From NCBI GenBank assembly GCA_964538505.1, contig CAZIDY010000004.1, forward strand, positions 114,627 to 178,626: DNA of 64,000 nucleotides. The letters run 5' to 3'. Below the pieces are notes generated by a model that saw only the letters and a list, made by a program, of their open reading frames with translations, searched no databases and was not told the DNA's origin. Both the position numbers and the translations under genes were made by a program. This document shows, one piece after another, positions 11,251 through 18,583 of the stretch (within the stretch, counting starts at the first letter, position 1; each line of letters begins with the position of its first letter). This stretch comes from Zeimonas sp964538505 (lineage in GTDB: Bacteria > Pseudomonadota > Gammaproteobacteria > Burkholderiales > Burkholderiaceae_E).

Positions 11251-12291
11251 ATGCCTGCTCCCCTTTCGCGAATTCCCGCCACGCTGATTCCCGGAGACGG
11301 AATCGGTCCCGAGATCGTCGATGCGACGCTCGCCGTGCTCGACGCGCTCGGCGCTCCCTTCGAATGGGACCGCCAGATCGCCGGGCTCGAAGGCGTCAAG
11401 AGCGCCGGTGACGCGCTGCCGCCAGCGACGATCGACAGCATCCGCCGCACGCGGCTGGCGCTGAAGGGCCCGCTGGAGACACCCACCGGCGGCGGATATC
11501 GATCGTCGAACGTGCGACTGCGCGAGGAGTTCCAGCTCTACGCGAACCTTCGCCCGGCGCGCACGATCGTGCCGAACGGCCGCTTCGAGAACATCGACCT
11601 GGTCGTCGTGCGCGAGAACCTCGAGGGCCTGTACATCGGCCACGAGCACTACGTGCGCATCGGCGACGATCCGCATGCGGTCGCGATGGCCACCGGCATC
11701 AACACGCGCGACGGCAGCCGGCGGCTCTTCGAGTTCGCCTTCGAGCACGCGGCCGCGACCGGTCGAAGGAAGGTCACGCTCGTCCACAAGGCGAACATCC
11801 TGAAGGCGCTCACCGGGCTCTTCCTTGAAACCGGTCTCGAGCTGTACGAACGCCGCTACAAAGGCCGCTTCGAGCTGCAGACGATGATCGTCGACGCGTG
11901 CGCGATGAAGCTCGTCATCGATCCGTGGCAGTTCGACATGCTCGTCACCACCAACCTGTTCGGCGACATCCTCTCCGATCTCGTCGCGGGGCTCGTCGGC
12001 GGACTCGGCCTGACGCCGGGCGCGAACATCGGCACCGACGCGGCGATCTTCGAGGCGGTACACGGATCGGCGCCCGACATCGCGGGCAAGGGCGCGGCGA
12101 ACCCGACGGCACTGATGCTCGCCGCCGGGATGATGCTCGAGCGCTGCGGGCTCGCGCCGATGGCGACGAAGCTTCGCACGGCGATCGATCGTACGATCAA
12201 CGACGATCAGGTGCGAACGCGCGATCTCGGCGGAACGGCCGGAACGGCGGCGTTCACCGACGCGCTGGTCGCGCGGATCCGGAACGGCTGA
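11251..12291 (+). CDS. NAD-type isocitrate dehydrogenase (isocitrate/isopropylmalate dehydrogenase family)
   Basis: 346 residues. The N-terminus ATLIPGDGIGPEIVDATLAV is the beta-decarboxylating dehydrogenase start. GGGYRSSNVRLREEFQLYAN is the substrate loop: its Ser-x-x-Leu-Arg pattern and the YANLRPAR stretch fit NAD-dependent isocitrate dehydrogenase rather than isopropylmalate or tartrate dehydrogenase. The metal/cofactor region includes LVTTNLFGDILSDLVAGL and AVHGSAPDIAGKGAANPTAL. It should oxidise isocitrate to 2-oxoglutarate in the cytoplasm. It is divergent from metH. Substrate assignment is by motif only; homoisocitrate dehydrogenase is the main alternative. Confidence 0.8.
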   Translation: MPAPLSRIPATLIPGDGIGPEIVDATLAVLDALGAPFEWDRQIAGLEGVKSAGDALPPATIDSIRRTRLALKGPLETPTGGGYRSSNVRLREEFQLYANLRPARTIVPNGRFENIDLVVVRENLEGLYIGHEHYVRIGDDPHAVAMATGINTRDGSRRLFEFAFEHAAATGRRKVTLVHKANILKALTGLFLETGLELYERRYKGRFELQTMIVDACAMKLVIDPWQFDMLVTTNLFGDILSDLVAGLVGGLGLTPGANIGTDAAIFEAVHGSAPDIAGKGAANPTALMLAAGMMLERCGLAPMATKLRTAIDRTINDDQVRTRDLGGTAGTAAFTDALVARIRNG

Positions 12292-12292
12292 T

Positions 12293-12314
12293 CAGGGCCT
12301 GTTCACAGGCCCTG
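12293..12314. terminator. hairpin between convergent icd-type gene and rfbD
   Basis: CAGGGCCTG and CAGGCCCTG form a perfect 9-bp stem around a TTCA loop. It starts one base after the dehydrogenase stop and runs into the last four codons of rfbD on the other strand. There is no T-tract; use as a shared terminator or 3'-end stabiliser is inference. Confidence 0.5.
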
Positions 12315-13229
12315 GCGCGCGCGGCGCGACGGCGCATCGATCGCGAGTTCGTCGAGCACCAGCTTCAGGCCTTCCTGCCAGCCCGGAAGGTGCAGCGCAT
12401 AGCGCTCGCGTATCCGCGTGCAATCGAGGCGCGCGTCGAGCGGTCGCGCCGCGGCCGTCGGATACCCGCTCGACGCAATCGGCACGATCTCGCGGACGAC
12501 GAGCGCGTCGTCGCCGACACGCGCGCGCCATCCCGAGACGATTGCCTGCGCGAATGCATGCCAGGACGCCGTCCCGGCAGCGCACAGATGCAGCAGCTCG
12601 GAAACGAAGCGGCCGCTGGCCCGTTCGAGTGCGGCCTTCGCAACGATCTGCGCGGTGGCGTCGGCGACGAGCCGCGCCGGGGTCGGTGCACCGACCTGGT
12701 CGGCAACGACCTCGAGTCGTTCGCGCTCGGCGGCCAGGCGCAGGATCGTGCGCGCGAAGTTGCGGCCGCGCGCCGCGTAGATCCAGCTGGAGCGCAGCAC
12801 GAGCCAGTCGGCGCCGGCCGACGCCACCGCCTGCTCGCCGGCGAGCTTCGAGCGCCCATAACAGTTCAGCGGCGCCGTCTGCGCCTGCTCATTGCGGGGA
12901 GAAGCGCCGCTGCCGTCGAAGACGTAGTCGGTGGAGTAGTGGACGAAGAGCGCGCCGATGCGCCGCGCGGCAACGGCCAGCTCGCCCGGCGCCCGCGCGT
13001 TGACCTCGAAGGCGAGCGCGCTCTCCTCCTCGGCGCGATCGACGGCGGTATAGGCCGCCGCATTCACGATCACGCCCGGAGCGACGCTGTCGACGAGCGC
13101 ATGCAGCGACGCGGGACGCGACAGGTCGGCCCGCGTGCGGTCGGCGGCAACGACCTCGCCGAGCGGCTGAAGACTGCGCGCGAGCTCCCAGCCGAGCTGG
13201 CCGCCGGCGCCGAGCAGCAATAACCTCAT
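12303..13229 (-). CDS. rfbD: dTDP-4-dehydrorhamnose reductase (RmlD)
   Basis: 308 residues. An N-terminal Rossmann motif LLLGAGGQLGWEL binds NAD(P)H. The extended short-chain dehydrogenase features are VNAAAYTAVDRAEEE, HYSTDYVFDGSG and the catalytic CYGRSKLAGE (Tyr-x-x-x-Lys). RmlD makes dTDP-L-rhamnose from dTDP-4-dehydro-6-deoxy-L-mannose for surface polysaccharide. The partners rfbA, rfbB and rfbC are not in this window, which is unusual because they are normally adjacent. The start at 13229 was chosen from MRLLLLGAGG; an in-frame ATG lies four codons upstream. The start codon sits inside a small perfect hairpin, CATGCT-TTCG-AGCATG, at 13227-13242. Confidence 0.87.
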   Translation of the reverse strand: MRLLLLGAGGQLGWELARSLQPLGEVVAADRTRADLSRPASLHALVDSVAPGVIVNAAAYTAVDRAEEESALAFEVNARAPGELAVAARRIGALFVHYSTDYVFDGSGASPRNEQAQTAPLNCYGRSKLAGEQAVASAGADWLVLRSSWIYAARGRNFARTILRLAAERERLEVVADQVGAPTPARLVADATAQIVAKAALERASGRFVSELLHLCAAGTASWHAFAQAIVSGWRARVGDDALVVREIVPIASSGYPTAAARPLDARLDCTRIRERYALHLPGWQEGLKLVLDELAIDAPSRRARQGL

Positions 13230-13260
13230 GCTTTCGAGCATGCCACGTCCGGCTCTCGCG

Positions 13261-13641
13261 ATGAACGACTTCGAACCCCATCTGCTCGACACGATCACGT
13301 CGATCGACGCAACGCACGCCGACGGTGTCGTCGTCTCCGGCTCGCACGGAGGCGTCTCGTCCACCGGCTTCGTGCTGCGCGCGCCGGCGAAACCGCGAGT
13401 GGTGTTCTTCAACGACGCAGGCGTCGGAAAAGACCGCGCGGGCGTGGTCGCGCTCGAGCTGCTCGATTCAATCGGCGTCGCCTGCGCGGTGTACTCGCAC
13501 GACTCGGCACGCATCGGCGACTCGCGCGACGGCTACGAGAACGGGGTGATCACCGACGCGAACGCCGTCGCCCGGGCCGCCGGCATTGTCCCCGGCCAAC
13601 GGGTGCGCGACGCAGCGCGCAGGATGGGTGCTTCGGTGTAG
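13261..13641 (+). CDS. conserved-looking protein of unknown function
   Basis: 126 residues from the ATG at 13261 (MNDFEPHLLDTITSIDATHA). I cannot name the family. The protein has an alternating beta/alpha pattern: DGVVVSGSHGGVSS, then KPRVVFFNDAGVGKDRAGV, then a GVACAVYSHDSARIGDS stretch and GVITDANAVARAAGI. Gly/His/Asp-rich turns after each hydrophobic strand look like a small-molecule-binding alpha/beta fold. No signal peptide or membrane segment. An ATG at 13228 in the same frame overlaps the divergent rfbD start and is less likely. The stop is 17 bases before the rhomboid gene's first possible start, so cotranscription is plausible. Confidence 0.6.
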   Translation: MNDFEPHLLDTITSIDATHADGVVVSGSHGGVSSTGFVLRAPAKPRVVFFNDAGVGKDRAGVVALELLDSIGVACAVYSHDSARIGDSRDGYENGVITDANAVARAAGIVPGQRVRDAARRMGASV

Positions 13642-13658
13642 GCTCGAACTCCCGCTGG

Positions 13659-14312
13659 ATGCGGGCCGCCCCATTGCCGCGCGCCCGCGCCTCGTTTCAA
13701 CCGGATCCGCTCTTGCTCACTCCATTCATCCAGTTCCTGCTCATCGCGAACGCCATCGGCTACCTGCTGCAGGGGCTGCTCGGCCCGGTGATGATCCACT
13801 GGTTCGCGCTGTGGCCCGGGCACTGGGCGAACGTGCTCTTCGCACCGTGGACGCTCATCACCTACAGCTTCCTGCACGGCGGGCTCACGCACCTCGTCTT
13901 CAACATGTTCGCGATCTGGATGTTCGGGTCCGATCTCGAGCGCGTCTGGGGTGCACGGCGCCTGGCCTACGGCTATTTCCTCGGAGTCGTCACCGGTGCG
14001 ATCGCACAGATCGTCGTCGGAGAGGCCTTCGGCGGCGGCGGGCTGCCCGTGATCGGCGCCTCGGCGGGCGTCTTCGCGGTGCTGCTCAGCTACGCGATCG
14101 TGTTCCCGAACCGCACGGTGATGCTGCTTTTCCCGCCGATCCCGATGCCGGCACGGGTGTTCGTCGCGCTGTACGGCGGGCTCGAGCTCGTGCTGGGCGT
14201 CACGGGTTCCGCTTCGGGCGTCGCGCACTTCGCGCACCTGGGCGGAATGCTCGGCGGGTGGATCGCATACCGGTTCGGCGGTGCGATGTCGAGGTGGAAC
14301 CGGCGACGGTGA
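13659..14312 (+). CDS. rhomboid-family intramembrane serine protease
   Basis: 217 residues with six predicted membrane helices. The catalytic dyad is visible: VIGASAGVFA with Ser135, and VAHFAHLGGMLGG with His193. LITYSFLHGGLTHLVFNMFA supplies the His and Asn of the oxyanion region, and the WGARRLAYGYF loop matches the L1/TM3 junction. Rhomboids cut transmembrane helices of other proteins within the inner membrane; the substrate is not predictable. The ATG at 13659 adds a Pro/Arg-rich leader; a TTG at 13713 would give MLTPFIQFLL, a start closer to the usual family N-terminus, so the true start is uncertain. Confidence 0.88.
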   Translation: MRAAPLPRARASFQPDPLLLTPFIQFLLIANAIGYLLQGLLGPVMIHWFALWPGHWANVLFAPWTLITYSFLHGGLTHLVFNMFAIWMFGSDLERVWGARRLAYGYFLGVVTGAIAQIVVGEAFGGGGLPVIGASAGVFAVLLSYAIVFPNRTVMLLFPPIPMPARVFVALYGGLELVLGVTGSASGVAHFAHLGGMLGGWIAYRFGGAMSRWNRRR

Positions 14313-14386
14313 CGGCCAATCCGCATTAGGATCATCGGCCGCCGAATAAACGGTACTGCCTCGCAACGCCCCGCTACGATCGCGCC

Positions 14387-14779
14387 ATGAAGGATCTTCT
14401 GCCCAGCCAGGCCCACGACTTCGTCCAGAGCAACCCGGAGTCGCTGTTCATCGATTGCCGAAGCGACCCCGAGTATTTCTTCGTGGGCCATGCGGTGGGG
14501 TCGATGCACGTACCCTGGTACGACGCGCCCGACTGGGAGTTCAACCCGCATTTCGTCACCGACGTGAAGAAACTTGCGGGAAACGCGCTCGATCGTCCCA
14601 TCGTGCTGATCTGCCGCAGCGGAAAGCGCTCGGTGGAAGCGGCCGCGGCGCTCGAGGAAGTCGGCTTCACGGACGTGTACAACGTGCTGCACGGCTTCGA
14701 GGGCGACATGAACGCCGAGCGCCAGCGCGGCAAGAGCAATGGCTGGCGCTTCGACGGACTGCCCTGGGAGCAGTTCTAG
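14387..14779 (+). CDS. rhodanese-like sulfurtransferase domain protein
   Basis: 130 residues, a single rhodanese domain. It has SLFIDCRSDPEYFFVGH at the N-terminus and the active-site loop VLICRSGKRSVEAAAAL, in which the Cys is the persulfide carrier. GYEGD-like features near the C-terminus (LHGFEGDMNAERQ) fit the family. No signal peptide, so it should be cytoplasmic. Similar single-domain rhodaneses carry sulfur between donor and acceptor proteins. It converges on the DUF3567 gene across a 19-base gap. Confidence 0.88.
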   Translation: MKDLLPSQAHDFVQSNPESLFIDCRSDPEYFFVGHAVGSMHVPWYDAPDWEFNPHFVTDVKKLAGNALDRPIVLICRSGKRSVEAAAALEEVGFTDVYNVLHGFEGDMNAERQRGKSNGWRFDGLPWEQF

Positions 14780-14798
14780 CGCCCCCTCAGTGCAGCAC

Positions 14799-15044
14799 TC
14801 AGTGCAATACGAGGGGATGCTGCATCAGCCCTTCGAATCGGCGCAGGAAGTCGTCGACCTGCTCTTCGGACGGCTCGCTCTCGATCAGTTCCTGCACACC
14901 GCTGCGGAACTGTTCCGCCAGATCGCCGCCGAGATAGATCTCCTTGCGGCCGAGCTTGTCCATGATCTCGAAGCCACCGACATCGCCTTCCGGATCGTGG
15001 AACTCGACGACGCAGTAGTTCGAACTGTTGTAGATCATGTTCAT
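14799..15044 (-). CDS. DUF3567 family protein
   Basis: 81 residues starting MNMIYNSSNYCVVEFHDPEG. This N-terminus and the later GFEIMDKLGRKEIYLGGDLA with an acidic, helical C-terminus match DUF3567, a short family I know from Burkholderiales. No function is established. The ATG at 15044 is preceded by a GAGGTG ribosome site; four upstream in-frame codons are unlikely to be used. The family supports the taxonomic assignment of the window. Confidence 0.8.
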   Translation of the reverse strand: MNMIYNSSNYCVVEFHDPEGDVGGFEIMDKLGRKEIYLGGDLAEQFRSGVQELIESEPSEEQVDDFLRRFEGLMQHPLVLH

Positions 15045-15119
15045 CCGGCACCTCACCCAGTGCTGGGGAAATAGGGTCGTCGGCCGCGGATATCAACCCA
15101 AGTGCGAGCCGACCGCCGT

Positions 15120-15245
15120 TACTACCACTCCGATAGGCGCAGCTTCAAACTGGAAAGCGAGTACCTACTGTTGCGAAATTCCGCTTTATTCAACGAGGAA
15201 GTAAAACTGCACTGACTCCCTGCAGTATGCGTAGCAACTGGATTG
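15120..15245. other. low-GC non-coding patch between DUF3567 and trkH
   Basis: The 120 bases 15121-15240 are 48% G+C by direct count, far below the flanks. No start codon with a plausible gene is present. The minus-strand frame through it reads as a short unrelated peptide (SLNKAEFRNSRYSLSSLKL). It could be the scar of a mobile element or transferred DNA, but no inverted or direct repeats identify it. Confidence 0.4.
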
Positions 15246-15264
15246 CCCACAAGGGGGAAAACGC

Positions 15265-16755
15265 TCATCTTCTCCAGAAAGCCGGCGTGAAGAGGACGAA
15301 GAAGGTGAGCAGCTCCAGACGGCCGGCGATCATCGCGAAGGCCAGCAGCCAGGTCTGGAAGTCCGTCAACGACGAATAGTTGCTCGTAGGTCCGTAGTTT
15401 CCGAGCGCCGGCCCGACGTTGTTCACGGTGGCGACCGCGGCCGAGACCGCGGTAAGGAAGTCCTCGCCGGTGGCGATCAGGAGCAACGCCAGTGCGAGTT
15501 GCGTCAGCCCCCAGAGCAGCATGTAGCCCAGCACCGCGAAGATGACCCGGTTGTCGACCACCTGGCCGTTGAGCGTGAGCGGAGCGATCGCCCGTGGATG
15601 AACCAGCCGGACGAGCTCGCGCCGCGCCTGCTTGAGCAGGATCAGCGAGCGGATCATCTTGATCCCGCCTCCGGTCGATCCGGCCGACGAGCCGACGCAG
15701 GCGAGGAACAGCAGCCACAGCGGCGCGAACAGCGGCCAGGCCTCGTAGTCCTGACTGGCATAGCCGGTGGTCGTGCCGATCGCCACCGTGTTGAACAACG
15801 AATGGCGCAATGCCACCGGCAGGCTCGGATACTGGCCGCTCCAGTACAGGTAGACGCCGAGCGCAAGCGCGCTGGCGAGCAGCAGTCCCCAGACCGCCGG
15901 CGCCTCCGGGTCGCGCCAGTACGCGAGCAGCGAGCGCTGTCGCAGCGCAACGAAGTGCGTGAAGAAGTTCAGTACGGCGACGAGCATGAAGCCGACGAGC
16001 ACCATCTCGACCGCGGGCGACGCGAGTGCGGCCACGTTTGCATCGCGCGTCGAGAAGCCGCCCAGCGACATCGTCGAGAAGGCATGGCAGACCGCTTCGA
16101 ACCAGTCGAGGCCGGCCCAGTGCAGCGCCACGATGCAGGCGAGCGTGAGGCCGGTGTAGACGAACCACAGGTATTTCGCGGTCTGCGTGATGCGCGGCGT
16201 GAGCCGATGCTCCTTCATCGGCCCGGGCATCTCGTTGCGGAACAGCTGCAGACCGCCCACGCCGAGCAGCGGCAGGATCGCCACCGCCATCGCGATGATG
16301 CCCATGCCCCCGTACCACTGCAGTGCGTGGCGCCACAGGTTCACCGACGGCGGCAGATGCTCGAGGCCGACGAGGATCGTCGAGCCGGTCGTCGTCAGGC
16401 CGGCCACCGCCTCGAAATAGGCATCGGTGAACGACAGGCCGGGGATCTCGAGCAGCAGCGGGACGGCACCCGCCAGCGACATCGTCACCCAGCCGAGCAC
16501 GACGAGCAGGCAACCGTCGCGCGGCTCGAGCTCGCGGCGATAGCGTCGGGTGGCGATCCACGACAGTGCGCCGACGACCAGGCAGCCGACGCTGGCGACG
16601 AGGAAGCTGCGGTGGCTGCCATCGCGCACGGCGAGCGACCACGCAAAAGGCAGCGCGAAGGTCGCCGAGAACACCATCAGCAGGCCGCCCATCACGTGGG
16701 CGATGACGAGAAGGCGGTTCAAGCGGCTTCGGCGACGGTCAGGGGGGCGATTCAC
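15265..16755 (-). CDS. trkH: Trk potassium uptake transporter, membrane subunit
   Basis: 496 residues, close to the usual TrkH length. Four pore repeats of the K+-channel type can be read: AGLTTTGSTILVG, CHAFSTMSLGGFST, VAIGTTTGYASQD and ATVNNVGPALGN, each with the selectivity-filter glycine. LQWYGGMGIIAMAVAILPLLGVGGLQLFRNE is the other conserved block. TrkH conducts K+ into the cell when gated by the NAD/ATP-binding TrkA. The trkA gene lies about 5.9 kb upstream (22616-24046), separated by a TRAP/amidase block, although the two are normally neighbours. The start is 48 bases downstream of the small unknown gene at 16803. Confidence 0.93.
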   Translation of the reverse strand: MNRPPDRRRSRLNRLLVIAHVMGGLLMVFSATFALPFAWSLAVRDGSHRSFLVASVGCLVVGALSWIATRRYRRELEPRDGCLLVVLGWVTMSLAGAVPLLLEIPGLSFTDAYFEAVAGLTTTGSTILVGLEHLPPSVNLWRHALQWYGGMGIIAMAVAILPLLGVGGLQLFRNEMPGPMKEHRLTPRITQTAKYLWFVYTGLTLACIVALHWAGLDWFEAVCHAFSTMSLGGFSTRDANVAALASPAVEMVLVGFMLVAVLNFFTHFVALRQRSLLAYWRDPEAPAVWGLLLASALALGVYLYWSGQYPSLPVALRHSLFNTVAIGTTTGYASQDYEAWPLFAPLWLLFLACVGSSAGSTGGGIKMIRSLILLKQARRELVRLVHPRAIAPLTLNGQVVDNRVIFAVLGYMLLWGLTQLALALLLIATGEDFLTAVSAAVATVNNVGPALGNYGPTSNYSSLTDFQTWLLAFAMIAGRLELLTFFVLFTPAFWRR

Positions 16756-16802
16756 GCCGGCACCGGAGGGCGGTTCACGCGAGGTCGCGCAGCCCGTTCG
16801 CG

Positions 16803-17099
16803 TCAGGCGGAGCCGAGATCCCAGCGTTCGGGAAGCGGCTCGATCAGCCCCATTTTCTGCAGCATGTCGAATGCATCGTCGAGACCGCGGTAGCTATGCA
16901 GCAGCGTGCGCAGCACCTGCACGCTGCGTCGCCCGTCGACGAGCGCGAGCACGGTGCGCAAACGGCGCGGGATCGTCGCCTCGGCGCGTCGCGACTCTTC
17001 GCGGCCGATGCGCGTCTTGATGTAGACGAGCGAACCGGAAAGCGGCACCGGTTCACCGGCCGAAGCGAGTTGCCGCAGCAGCGTATCGATCGAGCTCAT
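16803..17099 (-). CDS. small protein of unknown function, possible winged-helix fold
   Basis: 98 residues beginning MSSIDTLLRQLASAGEPVPL. The middle and C-terminal part, RRLRTVLALVDGRRSVQVLR followed by DDAFDMLQKMGLIEPL, has the spacing of a small winged-helix module in which an early helix is followed by a turn and a Gly-Leu-Ile wing. I cannot assign a family or function. The frame extends upstream into the palindrome at 17124-17197, but MSSIDTLL is the only start with family-like composition. It lies between the amidase and trkH on the same strand. Confidence 0.6.
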   Translation of the reverse strand: MSSIDTLLRQLASAGEPVPLSGSLVYIKTRIGREESRRAEATIPRRLRTVLALVDGRRSVQVLRTLLHSYRGLDDAFDMLQKMGLIEPLPERWDLGSA

Positions 17100-17123
17100 C
17101 CGGAGATGGTACCCGTGTCCGTG

Positions 17124-17197
17124 AAATCCGGGAAAACCGGGGTCAGACCACGGTTTCGCGAGCGAAACCGTGGTCTGACCCCGGTTTTCCCGGATTT
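17124..17197. repeat. 74-bp perfect palindrome, GGGGTCAGACCAC class
   Basis: Arms 17124-17159 and 17162-17197 are exact reverse complements over 36 bases with a two-base spacer. The core reads AACCGGGGTCAGACCACGGT. The same core occurs in the palindrome at 40997-41058. It overlaps the last 18 codons of the amidase on the minus strand and ends 25 bases before the start of the next gene. The size and repeated core suggest a REPIN-type mobile repeat. As RNA it would fold into a very stable hairpin and could separate amidase from trkH expression. Confidence 0.85.
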
Positions 17198-18510
17198 TCC
17201 AGCCAGCGCGCGGTGCGCAGCAAGCGCGCGTCGTCGCCATGGCGGCAGACGAGCTGCACGCCCAGCGGCAGTTCCTTCGCGCCGCGAAGCAGCGGAAAAC
17301 TCACGGCTGGTGCACCGACGTAGGTCCACAGCGTGCACATCAACGGATCGCCGGTGCCTTCCGATGCGAGCGGTGCGATGCCGAACGCGGCCGGACAGGC
17401 GATCGCATCGAAGCGCTCGAACAGCGGCTCGAGCGCGGCCGATACCCGCACGCGCCGTTCGATGGCGCCGCGGTAGTCGACCGCGGTGATCGCTCGACCG
17501 CGCTCGATCTGCCTTCGCAGCGACTCCGACAGCTGCTCGCGACCGATGTCGTACTCACGCGCGTACGAGGCGGCGATGTCGGCCTCCATCACCGTACGCT
17601 GCCAGGCGACGGCGTCGGCTGCCTCGCCGGGCAGCTCGACTTCCTCGATCGTCTCGCCGAGCCCCTCGACCCAGTGGGTGTAGGCCCGCTTCGCATCGGG
17701 CGCTACGCGATCCCACCACGGCGTGCGCGCCCAGGCGAGACGCGGCCGGGTCGGCGGCTCGCTCGAAGCAAGAGCAGCGAGCGGCGGCGTCGGCGCGCAG
17801 AAGGTGGCCGGGTCGGAAGGATCCGAACCGAAGAGCGCCTCGGCCAGAACGGCAGCGTCTTCAACGTCGCGCGCAAAGACGCCGATCTGGTCGAGCGATG
17901 GCGACTGGCGCAGCACGCCGCCGCGCGCGATGCGTCCGAAGCTCGGCTTGTAGCCGACGACGCCGCAGAACGAAGCGGGGCGGATCACCGAGCCGTTGGT
18001 CTGCGTACCGATCGCCAGCGGCACCATGCCGCAGGCGACCGCGGCGGCCGATCCGCTCGACGAGCCGCCCGGCGTATGCGCAACATCGTGCGGATTGCGC
18101 GTCTTGCCGGCGGCGTAGGTAGCGAGCTCGGTCGTCACCGTCTTGCCGATCGGCCATGCCCCCGCACGACGCAGCCGTACAACGAGCGCCGCATCATCGT
18201 TCGCGATACGCCCCGCATGCAGCGGCGTGCCGTCGCCCGTCGGCATCCCCCGCACATCGACGATGTCCTTGATGCCGACCGGAACCCCGAGCAGCGAACC
18301 CGCCACATCCCCTCGCGCGATCGACTCGTCAATCGAACGCGCGGCAGCCAGCGCCCACTCCCGATCGAGCCACTCCCAGGCCCTGACGCGATCCTCACGC
18401 GCATCGACCACCCCGAGCAACGCCCGCGTGTAGTCGACACAGGAAAGCCGCCCCTCGCGAATCTCCCGCGCCGCCCCCACCGCCGAAAGCCCCGACAACT
18501 CAGCCCTCAC
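17143..18510 (-). CDS. amidase, amidase-signature family (GatA-like)
   Basis: 455 residues. The Ser-cisSer-Lys triad is intact: Lys81 in VPVGIKDIVD, Ser150 in HTPGGSSSGSAAA, and the nucleophile Ser174 in GTQTNGSVIRPAS. FCGVVGYKPSFGRI follows as usual. The enzyme hydrolyses a carboxylic amide to acid and ammonia in the cytoplasm; no gatB or gatC is nearby, so a catabolic role is more likely than tRNA amidation. The start codon is GTG at 18510. The last residues (NPGKPGSDHGFARETVV) and the stop codon are supplied by the palindrome at 17124-17197. The gene lies 73 bases downstream of dctM, so it probably acts on a TRAP-imported compound. Confidence 0.87.
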   Translation of the reverse strand: MRAELSGLSAVGAAREIREGRLSCVDYTRALLGVVDAREDRVRAWEWLDREWALAAARSIDESIARGDVAGSLLGVPVGIKDIVDVRGMPTGDGTPLHAGRIANDDAALVVRLRRAGAWPIGKTVTTELATYAAGKTRNPHDVAHTPGGSSSGSAAAVACGMVPLAIGTQTNGSVIRPASFCGVVGYKPSFGRIARGGVLRQSPSLDQIGVFARDVEDAAVLAEALFGSDPSDPATFCAPTPPLAALASSEPPTRPRLAWARTPWWDRVAPDAKRAYTHWVEGLGETIEEVELPGEAADAVAWQRTVMEADIAASYAREYDIGREQLSESLRRQIERGRAITAVDYRGAIERRVRVSAALEPLFERFDAIACPAAFGIAPLASEGTGDPLMCTLWTYVGAPAVSFPLLRGAKELPLGVQLVCRHGDDARLLRTARWLENPGKPGSDHGFARETVV

Positions 18511-18583
18511 GGATCCTCACCGACATCGCGAGCCGCCCGGGTTTTCCCCTTCTCCCTTCCCCCTTCACCCTTCTCCTCCTGAA

